Source: Rhizophagus irregularis
Lineage: Eukaryota; Glomeromycota; Glomeromycetes; Glomerales; Glomeraceae
Reading direction: 5' to 3'
DNA length: 64,000 nt
Assembly: GCF_026210795.1 (NCBI RefSeq)
Contig: NC_089445.1
Span: forward strand, 930,001 to 994,000
Positions 54,266 to 64,000 of this stretch are shown piece after piece. The translations under genes were made by a program, and so were the position numbers. The notes beneath the pieces were generated by a model, which was not told the DNA's origin, made no database searches, and worked only from the letters and a program-made list of their open reading frames with translations. The stretch's first letter is position 1; each line of letters opens with the position of its first letter.

Positions 54266-55972
54266 AGTTAACATTTCATTATTGCCGTTATTACTGGCAT
54301 CTGCCACATACTGATAGACGAAATCCTAACATTTATAAATATATATCTCCTTGCTTGATTTAAATTTTATCATTTTAATTTATTCAAAATCTCAAACTGC
54401 AATAATTTCCCTTAATGCTTTCATAACTTCCTTATTTTGTTTTATTAATTTTATTTTAAATATTAATTTTATTAATTATTAAACGTTTTCTAATATGAAA
54501 CCATATTAGTAACTCTATATTAACAACTAATACAATTTTTAATAACCATTAATTATTCCAGTTCCAATCTGAAAATTGGTTTTTAACCATTAATAATTCC
54601 AACTCCAATCCGAAGATTGGTAAAGTTCAATCAACTCCAAAACCTTGATCTTAAATATCTTTTCAAGTTACATTAATAAATTGATTATCTCTCGATTATC
54701 CATCTAAAACTTAACATTTTCCATTGCAATTTATCATTTTCCATTACAATTTATCATTGTCCATGACTTTGTCTAAACTGTCCATAATTGTTATTGTCCA
54801 TAAATTGTCCATTCCATAAATTAAACTGTCAAAGTCCTCCTAATATTATATCATTTCATTAACGTGATAATAATCTATTTATACTAAATTAATAATAACT
54901 AATCTAATAATATAAATAATTATAAATAACTGAACTATAAATAAATATTACTATAAATAACTAACTATTGTACAACTATAATAATGTATTTTCTAATTAT
55001 TTCGGTTAAATATTCTTTCATCAGCTGAATGTTTATTCATATTCCATTCGGTATATTATTTATCCTTCAGGTAATTATTCTTCTGATCACATGATTATCT
55101 TGATATCTAAAGTTACACCATTTTCAAAATGGTTGAAATTCAATAATTTATATAAGGTGATGACAAAAACACACAAAAAAAACACAAAAAATTATATAAA
55201 AAAACACACTCAAAAAACACATATAATGTATATCATGTAATACAAGATTACAAATCTTAAGTTTTTTTTTGCGCTAAAAGCCTTTAAAAGATTGGAATTG
55301 ACGCCAAGCCACAAATGATTTGTAATCACGTAACCAAAATAATATTTAATTGACGTTCGTTTTTTATTTATTTTTATATAAAATTTAAAGGCTATATACA
55401 AAATGAATAATACAAGTTAATAAAGAATTCAAATATGTTATTTAGGTTAAATTTTAACTATATTTACCCACACCAACTATAGTTTATTACGCTAAATTTC
55501 ACTTAAATAGCATTCAAGATAAAAAAGATTAATCAATTAAATAAATTTTATTAAAACAAAATCCCATAATATGACATAACAATAAATAAATAAACTTTGT
55601 AGCAACTTATTAAAAATATTTTTCCTTTTCTTTCTATTCCAAAGCTATAAATATAAGATTTTATTATTAATTAGTTAATAAGCTTTTAAATAAAAAAATT
55701 ATATAGATAGAGTATTTTCACATAAATATGTAAAGTAATGTCATAAAATATCATTTTAGGACTCCAAACAATATATATATAGGTAACAAGAAAGGTCAAA
55801 ATTTTTATAATAGCTCACACAAGATTTTTATTAATACAAATAAGCAAATTCAACATGTGACTTCATGAATTACCTAAAAATAAGCAATCCAATCATATGA
55901 CTTATAAAAAAATTTTAAATCATATGATGATCATTTCCAATTGCCATTTTATTGTTTTTTCGTGATAATAAT
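54266..55972. other. No supported gene
   Basis: A/T-rich DNA with short local repeats (TAACCATTAATWATTCCA at 54545-54600; TTTATCATTTTCCATT at about 54715-54765). Confidence 0.4.
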
Positions 55973-56865
55973 TTAATATTTCTTCATTTTTTCAATAATA
56001 TCATCCTAACTAAAATATTCATCATAATATTTCTTTTTGTCTCCTACTAATTTTAGCATATTACTATCAATTAAAACTTTTATTTCTGAAATATGATAAA
56101 CTATGTTTGATGGTATATGATGTGTTAAAATATTACACCTTTCTTTACACTGGTTAAAATATTAATAAATGAAAATAATGTATACAAATTTATATTACAA
56201 TTAACTCACATGATCTATCTATTTGCCATATTAATTCAGCATACAAAGTTCGATTTAATTTTCTTTTTTCTTCAAAATTCAACTTTTTGCAAGAGAAACT
56301 TTTACCTAAAAATCTAGAAAACAATTCACATGCTATATTTTCAACATGCCTTGAGCCGTCAAATTATGCTGGAGTGCGTTTAATATATGAGGATACTATT
56401 TGTTCTGATTAAGGTTGCTGGAGAAATTAGGGGGGTTTTGGCAAGTTGGTGAAATGCTGAAATGGTGAAACTTTTCTGAAACTATATAAAAGTCTTATTA
56501 AAAAGTTGGTGAAACTCTGGAAAAAAGTGAAACCTGACGAAACTTATTATAAATGCCGAAACTGCCAAAACCTTGCAAAACTATAATAAAACTATAGTAA
56601 AATTTTGGAGAAACTAATCGTAGAATTTTGGAGAGGTTTAGGCAGGCAACCTTAGTTCTGATCAAAGTCCTTTATACATTTGGCATTTTTTTGAATATTG
56701 ATTTGTATTTGTTTCATCATTATCAGTAATAAGAGATGAAATTGAAATATTGTCATTACTATCGCTACTTTCATCTATTTGTAATAAATCATCATCATCC
56801 ATGTTATCATATATATTAGAATCCATCTTCTGAACTTGCAAGCATGATCTGATGTAATTGAGCAA
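55973..56865 (-). pseudogene. Decayed gene of unknown function, interrupted by a MITE
   Basis: Minus strand. It starts near 56824 or 56865 with an acidic Asp/Ser-rich N-terminus (MDSNIYDNMDDDDLLQID). The frame continues across the MITE at 56410-56654 when one target copy is removed. It then reads FSRFLGKSFSCKKLNFEEK, a splice donor GTGAGT near 56213, an acceptor near 56153, and a final exon ending in TAA at 55973-55975. Stops interrupt it (TGA near 56667, TAA near 56366, TAG near 56006), all explicable by C to T changes of CGA or CAA. The product is not recognised. Confidence 0.5.
56410..56654. mobile_element. hAT-like MITE, TAAGGTTGC family (245 bp)
   Basis: TAAGGTTGC at the left and GCAACCTTA at the right, with a perfect 8-bp duplication GTTCTGAT (56402-56409, 56655-56662). 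The interior is GAAACTGCCGAAACT-like repeats, as at the ends of 2072-3364, of which this is a short relative without the micro-exon array. Confidence 0.88.
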
Positions 56866-57109
56866 ATTTTATAACTCATTCTTACCTGAAGAAATTTTAT
56901 TGTAACTTATTTTTATTTTATTTTTTATTTTATAATTCCTTATGTCAATAATTTTGAATATTATATTTTATAACGAAGAAATAAAAGATATTACGTTTAC
57001 TTGAAAAAAAAATTGTTCCCAAAATAATTAAAGATTATAGTTAATATACTAATAAAAATGTTCCGTGATAAAAGTTAATATTTAATTTAGTAATTTTTAC
57101 TAACACTTT

Positions 57110-57370
57110 ACGTGTGATGATGTTATTTTTCATTTTCACTAACAAATTTTTTCTTTCTCTTTTTTTAAGAATTTCCATACGAAATTAAAATGAGTTTTTG
57201 TTTCAATAAAACCTAATTGTTCTAATTCATTAAAATACAATGCATCAATATATAGTCGAAATGGTCGTGTTAAATTTGTTATCCACAACTGTTTAGTTGT
57301 ATTGGCATTATTTCACATTATTTCCTTTGGTTTTGATTTATCTAATTGTAAGGGTATAAACTTGAAAAAA
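57110..57370 (-). pseudogene. Gene fragment, unknown
   Basis: The minus strand reads NTTKQLWITNLTRPFRLYID then ALYFNELEQLGFIETKTHF and a Lys-rich end, a protein-like stretch of about 60 residues with a stop just before it. It may be an exon of the same decayed locus as 55973-56865. No family is recognised. Confidence 0.35.
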
Positions 57371-58894
57371 AAAGTGGAATCCATGACATCATTAATTAAA
57401 TATTTTTTACTTAATAAATTGAGTAAATTCAGGTTATAAGATTAAAAGATCTATTCAAATATACATAATATAAACCCGATATTGATACCATTGATCATGA
57501 ATCAAACTGAAGTTCCCATGTTTCATTAATCCGTGTGAATACATATTCCATCTACCCTTTATGAAAGGCGTGATATAAATCAAAAAATTTTCTCATGTTC
57601 TGCCCAAGTTTGACGTGTCTTTATCTAAACTGCAGGCTTTCTTTTTGGAAGTTTTTGATATTTGTCAAAAATTATGGAATTTTTGACTATAATTTCGAAG
57701 CTCGTGTAAAATAAATAAATAAAATTGTTTTGTTTGATTGAACAATATATATATTTTCCAAAATCAGATAACATCTAGTAATTTTTACCTAAAATTTAAT
57801 AGCCTTGTTCAATTTTGGTATATGCAAAATAAACCATTCTATCGTTCGATCGAGAAAATCCAAAAATTTTATGGGTCAAAAGGTCGGATATTTCATGTAT
57901 TATGCAAAAAATCAGAAAAATCAAAATAAACAAAACTCGACCGAATTGAACAGGGCCAATATATTTAGTCTAAATGACGTAATGCGTCAAAAATGTCAAA
58001 GATACATGCAATAGTAAGATCATTCCAGTCTCGGTAGCACGATCTGCAATTCTGCATTATAATTAATCACATGATCATGGTTATTTTAACTAAACCTATT
58101 TTGCAGTACTGTACGATTAAAATTACAATGACCCATTGATCATATGAACATTGATTGCTACTACCATTTTACTTTATTTGCTTCCCTTTTTTAAAAGTTG
58201 AACAACTTAATTTCATTGTAAAAGTTTATTGTACATCCCGGTTTAGAATTTAATTAAAGTGATAGCTAGTAATAATGATAGAAAAAAAAATACTGTCTTT
58301 CATTTTCCTTTATACTTAAAATAGATAAGGGAATTTAATGAAACTATCTTTCTTTTAATACATTATATTTATTTATTTATTTTCCGCAGTGGAGAAAGTT
58401 AACCGTTATAATGAAAGCACATTATGTTATACGCTATTTGATGTATATATAGTAAATCTTTTTGGATAATATAAGAATGGAATTTTCTTTATGGGTCGTG
58501 GATATTTGGTAATCTTGTTCTAATTTAAAAACCTTATTTACTAAACACCTCTGAATAAACACTATTTATTAAACTACACTGAAAATGAACACCGACACTA
58601 AAAAGTAGGTATTAGGCCCGAATTATAATTATCTTGGCCCGCATTAGCCGGAATATTTACAAAAAGAACCGGATTCCTTTTGTTTTGTTCTTTTCTTTCA
58701 AAATTCCATTTAATTTATTCGCAAAATAACATTCATATAGTCAGAAAGAATTCTATTTTTAACTTATAATTATTATAAAATTATAAAAAGGCTACATTTT
58801 TACCAAAGAAACCTGTATGCTCTATAACTATTTTATCACAAAATAACTTTAACAATAACTAAAGTCACTCTTCTATTATAAAAAAAAAAAAATT
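57370..58894. other. No gene; possible short MITE at about 57802-57958
   Basis: GCCTTGTTCAATTTTGG at 57802 faces CCGAATTGAACAGGGC ending near 57957, an inverted pair of about 16 bp around 120 bp of A-rich DNA. The target duplication is unclear. The rest, to 58894, is A/T-rich and includes the presumed promoter of the kinase gene. Confidence 0.4.
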
Positions 58895-60119
58895 ATGGAA
58901 AACAATTGCACAGATTGTTATAATCCTACAACTTTTGGTTGGTGTATGAAATGTGAAACTAATTACATGAAGGGAAAATTTCTTTATTGGTCGTCGGAAA
59001 ATAAAGAGATTGATGAATTGATCTGTCACACTCAACTAAATGCTTCTCATGCTTATGATTACCTGGAATGGATTCCATTCGAGGCATTTGATAAGGTAAC
59101 AAATATTGGGAGAGGTGGATTGAGTAGCGTTTATTCAGCTCTTTGGATGGAAGGACCAAGACAGAAATGGGATTATACCACACAAATATGGACTCGAACC
59201 GGCCCAATCAAGGTTGCTTTGAAACATCTTGTTAATTCACTAAATATTTCAGGTTCTTATGTTGATCAGGTATGCTAAATGGCTTCTTTATTTCTAAAGT
59301 ATCATCACATGTTATAATAATCAAATTCGGTTCTGTTTATTATCATATTTTCAATAGATTAAAGCACATTATAAATGTATACAATCAGACCTATTTGTTA
59401 AAATATTTGGGATTACAAAAGATCCAACGTCAAACTATATGATCGTTATGAAGTATTCCGAAAATGGCAACTTATATCAATACCTCAATCGTTCCAAAGG
59501 AATTCTTCTTTGGGGAGATAAAATAAAAATGTCACAAAAAATCACTAAAGGTCTTGAAAAAGTTCATATTGAAGGAAAAACTCATAGAAATCTTCACGGA
59601 GGAAATTTACTTATTGAGGATGAAGAAAACTCTATAGACGCTCGTATTGGCGATGTGGGCCTTTATGGACCATGTTATGATCATGAAAATGAAAATTCAG
59701 GTCAGATATATGGAGTTTTACCATATACCGCGCCGGAAGTCTTACGTGGTGAAGATTATACTTCTGCTTCTGACATTTATTCGTTAGGCATTATTATGAA
59801 TACTCTTGCAACTGGAGAGAGACCTTGGTATAATAGAGCACACGATTATAATTTGGCAAAAGATATATGTAATGGTTTAAGACCTGCAATTCCAGATGAT
59901 ACACCGAAATTTTATGCAGATTTAATGCAACAATGTTGGAGCAATGAACCAGAAAATCGTCCAACCGCATCTTTTATATATAAAAGACTAAGTTGGTACA
60001 ATTTATTTTGTGATTATAATTATTATGATGAAAAAAACAGATATAAAATGCATCCTCATCTGAAAATACATCCAGAAGCATATTATACAAGTAGGCTTTT
60101 GTATTTTCCCGAATTGTAA
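58895..60119 (+). CDS. TKL-type protein kinase-like gene, likely pseudokinase (378 aa)
   Basis: Two exons, 58895-59269 and 59358-60119, intron 59270-59357 (GTATGC..AATAG), phase 0. The N-terminus has a CxxC/CxxC knuckle (C5, C8, C17, C20) typical of the expanded glomeromycete kinases. The kinase domain has a glycine loop IGRGGLSSVY (71-80), VALK lysine K110, catalytic-loop THRNLHGGNLL (200-210), DVG (224-226), TAPEVLRGEDY (249-259), the SDIYSLG helix and an ENRPT motif. The HRD aspartate is Asn203, so phosphotransfer is doubtful although the metal-binding Asp224 and Asn208 remain. It ends in an EAYYTSRLLYFPEL tail shared with the next gene. Probably cytosolic; no signal peptide or membrane segment. 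Confidence 0.9.
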
Positions 60120-60377
60120 TATAAAACATAACACATTATTCATTATTCATTGATTCTAGAATTTTTATTGGAATTCTGAAACTAGGCATTTGCTTATTAT
60201 TTTCATTATTATTCTTTTTTTTTTACTGTATTTAAATGAACAATTTTGTACTATTCTTAATAAACTTAATTATATTTATTAATTTCCTTTTTGTTGTACG
60301 AAAATAAGTTGATCTGCTTCTTAGATTTCTAAAAAAAAAAAATTACTGTTAACTCTAAGCACTTCTTCAGACCGGTG

Positions 60378-60645
60378 TTATTTTGGCTTTGAACTACCTA
60401 TTTCATATATAGAAAATACTTCTTTTAATAAACAGTCTAATTTAGTTTTATTAAAATAACGCTTGGTTGCGACATCATATATACTAAACTTTTCGAAATA
60501 AAAAATGGGAAGGCCAAATTCTTCTGAAGTTTCAGATAAAGTTCTGTTGAAAATATATAAACCTATTTTTAAAAGTATACTCATCCGAAAAACATGTCCG
60601 TCACCCGGAGGTACAAATAAACTTTGGTATTTCCTGAATTATTAA
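60378..60645 (-). CDS. Last exon of an unknown gene (partial)
   Basis: The minus-strand frame is open from an apparent acceptor (TTCAG near 60646) to the stop at 60378. It reads VPPGDGHVFRMSILLKIGLY and continues with a SETSEEFGLPIFYFEKF segment. The composition is protein-like and more balanced than the surrounding DNA. No upstream exon was found and no family is recognised; it may be a remnant. Confidence 0.35.
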
Positions 60646-60814
60646 ACAGGATTGTTAATCAAAAAATTTCAACCGCCGTACGTATTTTGCAAATTTTACT
60701 TATTTAACTATTGAAGAGGTACGATTTTGTAAAAATATATGTAAGCTATAGTTGTACATTACCATATATTTAACGTATGTGAGTATTGTTATGATTTAAA
60801 CTTTTAACATGTAA

Positions 60815-61121
60815 GGCCACACAAATTCGAATTTTCGGTTCACTTCACCCGGCCGGGTCACTTTTTCAAATTTCAATAAAAAAAAGTTTATATATAAAAA
60901 ATTTATCATGTGATCAGGACGTAATTTTATTGGCGGGTAAGTTTATCACGCGGCTGAGAACTTCTAGAGCGAAAATAAATTCCTCCCTTTTAAAAGTCAA
61001 CCAATCAAATGTCACGATTTTATATATAAACTTTTTTTACTAATAAACAATAAACCCCGGGTCCCCGGGTTGATTTTAAATTTCAATGTTACGTGAACCG
61101 AAAAATTGAATTTGTGTGGCC
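60815..61121. mobile_element. PIF/Harbinger-like MITE (307 bp)
   Basis: 29-bp TIRs starting GGCCACACAAATTCGAATTT, with one or two mismatches between ends, flanked by TAA (60812-60814, 61122-61124). The interior is non-coding and has small G/C-rich palindromes (ACCCGGCCGGGT, CCCCGGGTCCCCGGGT). Confidence 0.85.
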
Positions 61122-61124
61122 TAA

Positions 61125-61535
61125 TACTATCTTCATGACAGCATACCAAAGATTCATAAATTTTCGATACTTTTATCGTGCGATCATGAAATAAATATTT
61201 GGCTTTGATTGTGCAGAGAATTATAATTTCAGCCATACTATTAATCTTAATTTCAACCATTAAAATTAAAAAATCGAAAATTTGGCCAAATCGACAAGAA
61301 TTTTTTAAAATAAATTGGTATGTACGATTTTTTTTCATTACATACGACTGCATGTACTGTATTACATACATATGTATGATTTAAGAAACAAAAGGTAATG
61401 TACAAATTTGTACCACCATTTCTCGGATTTTTAAATTATGATTTTTTGCGACTTCATATTAATAATGACCATATGTCCATCCTTATTAGCCAGAATCAGT
61501 TAGTCTCATTTTAGATCAATATCAAAGAATTAAAT
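61125..61535. other. No supported gene
   Basis: A/T-rich spacer; the short open frames on both strands are mutual shadows. Confidence 0.4.
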
Positions 61536-61785
61536 TGAGATTCTTAGAATTGGTAAGCCTGAAACCTTTTTTGAATGGTGCTAAAATTGTAGAACTAATT
61601 CCAGTGAAGGAAACTTTACTTCATGTGATTATATAGCTTTGAATGTCGGTTTTCCAAACTTATTACTTGGAAGAGATTCCATTTGAGAAACTTGAAATAG
61701 TGAAAAAGTATAGCAGAAAAGGACCATGGTGAATTTGGGATGATAGAATACAGAAAGTCAGTTATCATTTTGTAATGTCTTTATA
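61536..61785 (+). pseudogene. Decayed third copy of the kinase N-terminus
   Basis: Pieces align in order with the N-terminus of the two flanking kinase genes: a WCxNC knuckle-like piece (61576-61592) with a stop inside it, a SSEGNFTSCD stretch, YLEEIPFEKLEIVKKYS (61662-61712) equivalent to the LEWIPFE..F.KV..IG segment, then GPW..WDD (61720-61745). Frameshifts and stops are frequent and no catalytic domain follows. It shows a local tandem duplication of at least three kinase units. Confidence 0.6.
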
Positions 61786-62465
61786 ATTCGAAAATGTACC
61801 GTTATTCAGTTATAGACGATAAAAAAATTATATACAAATATTCATCAAATCTTTTCTTATCTAGATTTGTTCTTATTTATTTATTGTCGATATTTATTTA
61901 ATTGTCGATTTATAAAATTAAACTTGCAATCGAAAAATAAGATATTAAATTAGATTATTAAAATTGAAGTTAGTTTTTTAATTTCACTAGCATTACTATC
62001 AGTATTGAAGTTTATAAAAATAAAAAATGTGATTTTGAAATTCTTACAAATTCAACTAAACAAAATAAGAACTAGATTTCCCTTTACAAAAATCAATGAG
62101 CGTTTTTTTGGTTACCAAATAAAGAACATAATATAACATAATTGTCTTATGATTTAGATCAAGAACATAACAAGAATTTTTTCTTTTATGTGGCATATGA
62201 CCGTCGATCAACCTGGAAATTTATTATATAGTATTACAAGAAAATTCTCAATTCAAATTCTTAATCCAAATTCTCAAAAAAAGGGTTGAACAATATCGCA
62301 AGAAATCTTTAATTGTTGTCAATGACATTAATTTTTATGGTTGCATTCTAATTGCAATAAAAATTTTCAATATTTAAGTCAAATCAAAATGTTGATAATT
62401 TTTCATATCATGATTGCATTTATACACTTTTTTTCATTGCTTTCGTTATTTCACTACAAGTAAAA
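61786..62465. other. Intergenic, presumed promoter of second kinase
   Basis: A/T-rich, no open frame of note. The last 60 bp before the ATG at 62466 are T-rich (TTTTTTTCATTGCTTTCG), with CACTACAAGTAAAA immediately upstream. Confidence 0.4.
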
Positions 62466-63780
62466 ATGGATGAATTTGTTCCGAGAAAATCAAAATATTG
62501 TCCGGACTGTTATAAACATAGTAGGATCTCTTTTGGATGGTGTAAAGATTGTGAAACTGATTTTATGAAGGGAAGATTTCCTTATTGGTCATCAGGAAAT
62601 AGAGATGTTGATGAATTAATCCGTCATACTCAATTAAATTCCTCACAAACTTGTGATTATTTGGAATGGATTCCATTTGAGGTATTTGATATGGTTAAAT
62701 ATATTGGGAGTGGTGGATTTAGTAGCATTTATTCAGCCCTTTGGATGGAAGGACCCAGATTGAATTGGGATGATGGATTGCAAGAATGGACTCGAACTGG
62801 TCCAATAAAAGTTGCTTTGAAACGACTTGATAATTCAATAAATATTACAAGTTCTTACGTTGAACAGGTAACTATAATTAAATTAAACGGGTTTTAATTT
62901 TTTCCTGAAAACAAGCACAATAATAATATCCATATGTTCTTTTTTTAAAATTTTCTCATCTAAATTGTAGATTAAAGCACATCATAAATGTATTCAGTCA
63001 GCTTCATTTGCCGAAATGTTTGGGATTACGATGGATCCAACTTCTAATTATATGTTAGTCATGAAGTATTACAGAAGTGGCAACCTGTACCAATATCTAG
63101 ACCGTTCCAATGGAATCCTTTCTTGGCGTGATATTATAGACATGTTATGGGGTATTGCTGGAGGTCTTGAAAGAATTCATACTGAAGGTAAAGTTCTTAA
63201 AAATCTTCACGGAGGAAATTTGCTTATTGGAGATGAAGAAATTTCTATAGATACCGGAGATGTTTATATAGACACTTATATTAGTGATGTGGGTCTTTAT
63301 GGACCAAGATATAATCCTAGAAGTTCCGATCAAATTTATGGAGTTTTGCCATACGTTGCACCGGAAGTTTTACGCGGTGAAAATTATAGTACCGCTTCTG
63401 ACATTTATTCATTCGGTATTATAATGTATACACTTGCGACTGGAGAAAGACCTTGGTATAATGAAGCACACGATATTAATTTAGCGAAAAATATCTGTGA
63501 CGGTAAGAGACTTGAAATTCCTGAGGATACACCGAAATTTTATGTAGAATTAATACGAAAATGTTGGGACAATGAACCAGAAAAACGTCCTACTGCAACT
63601 TATTTATATAAAAAATTAAATTGGATTAATTTAATTCTGGATCCTTTTGATGATGATTATTATATTTCTGAAGAAAAAAGGCGTAAAATAATTTCCCAAT
63701 TGCCTAAATCATATACTCATCCGGAAATACACCCAGAAGCATATTATACAAGTAGACTTCTATATTTTCCAGAATTATAA
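62466..63780 (+). CDS. TKL-type protein kinase-like gene, likely pseudokinase (403 aa)
   Basis: Two exons, 62466-62867 and 62971-63780, intron 62868-62970 (GTAACT..TTGTAG), at the same position and phase as in the gene at 58895. The N-terminal knuckle is C12, C15, C26, C29. Kinase domain: IGSGGFSSIY (80-89), K119 in VALKR, catalytic loop VLKNLHGGNLL (209-219), DVG (240-242), VAPEVLRGENY (263-273), SDIYSFG, EKRPT. The HRD motif is LKN: His, Arg and Asp are all changed, a stronger departure than in its neighbour. Relative to that neighbour it has a short insert before DVG and a longer C-terminus, but the same EAYYTSRLLYFPEL end. A tandem duplicate. Confidence 0.9.
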
Positions 63781-64000
63781 TTATTAATCAAACAAATTTA
63801 TAAACAATTAGTATTCTAATGTAGTTTATTATTGAATTTTTTCCGTACATTTTCTCTCTCGTTTTATTTGTTTATTCATTTCAATTTTTTTTTTTACTGT
63901 AATAAAATGAACAATTTATTTTTCAACATTTATTTTCCTTCTTTTTTTATATGATAAATTGAATTATAAATGTTTGAGCCGAATATTAATATGATTTATT
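63781..64000. other. 3' flank of second kinase
   Basis: A/T-rich. Resembles the 3' flank of the first kinase (both carry TTTTTTTTACTGTA..TAAATGAACAATTT: 60215-60245 and 63885-63915), showing that the duplication unit extends past the stop codon. Confidence 0.5.

Overview
The window is strongly A+T-rich eukaryotic DNA. It is almost certainly from a transposon-rich arbuscular mycorrhizal fungus (Glomeromycotina; Rhizophagus/Gigaspora-like, genus not resolvable). Three things point there: two tandem TKL-type kinase genes with an N-terminal CxxC/CxxC knuckle and short introns, a pattern typical of the expanded kinase families of these fungi; short introns with GTAWGT, CTAAY and TAG signals; and dense DNA transposons (hAT, MULE, CACTA, Tc1/mariner-like) with 5mC-deamination-like nonsense changes. 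No rRNA, tRNA or CRISPR array was recognised.

Layout. (1) 1-16110: a minus-strand array of very short exon-like blocks and 65-95 nt introns, split by nested transposons. A Tc1-like MITE (394-7529) holds a hAT element (1247-7437), which holds a small TIR element (2072-3364) with its own micro-exon array. A second four-level nest sits at 8084-15817: MULE-like MITE, then PIF-like element, then degenerate MULE, then a non-autonomous element carrying another micro-exon array. (2) 16110-21820: a decayed multi-exon gene, pyrimidine-rich tracts and simple DNA. (3) 21822-29873: a degenerate Tc1/mariner-like DDE transposon interrupted by a second hAT copy (21855-25841) and a pogo-like MITE. (4) 30936-51792: a 20.9 kb CACTA/EnSpm element with a decayed tnp2 transposase and a second gene, into which a 12.8 kb Ty3/Gypsy retrotransposon with apparently identical 1242-bp LTRs has inserted (37440-50255). 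(5) 51793-58890: MITEs, another micro-exon array and decayed genes. (6) 58895-63780: two TKL kinase-like genes, a decayed third copy between them, a PIF-like MITE and a partial unknown gene.

Most notable. First, the micro-exon arrays recur in at least five places, on both strands and inside unrelated TIR elements. Their introns place the branch-site sequence in the loop of a short hairpin whose arms differ between copies but stay complementary. Second, the retrotransposon encodes a complete-length thymidylate-kinase-like P-loop domain fused after RNase H, a long gag N-terminus with zinc-ribbon motifs, a separately encoded integrase, and apparent recoding signals (A AAA AAG slippery heptamer, UGA CUA readthrough context, ATGA overlap). 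Third, the two kinases lack the catalytic-loop Asp (HRN / LKN in place of HRD) and may be pseudokinases.
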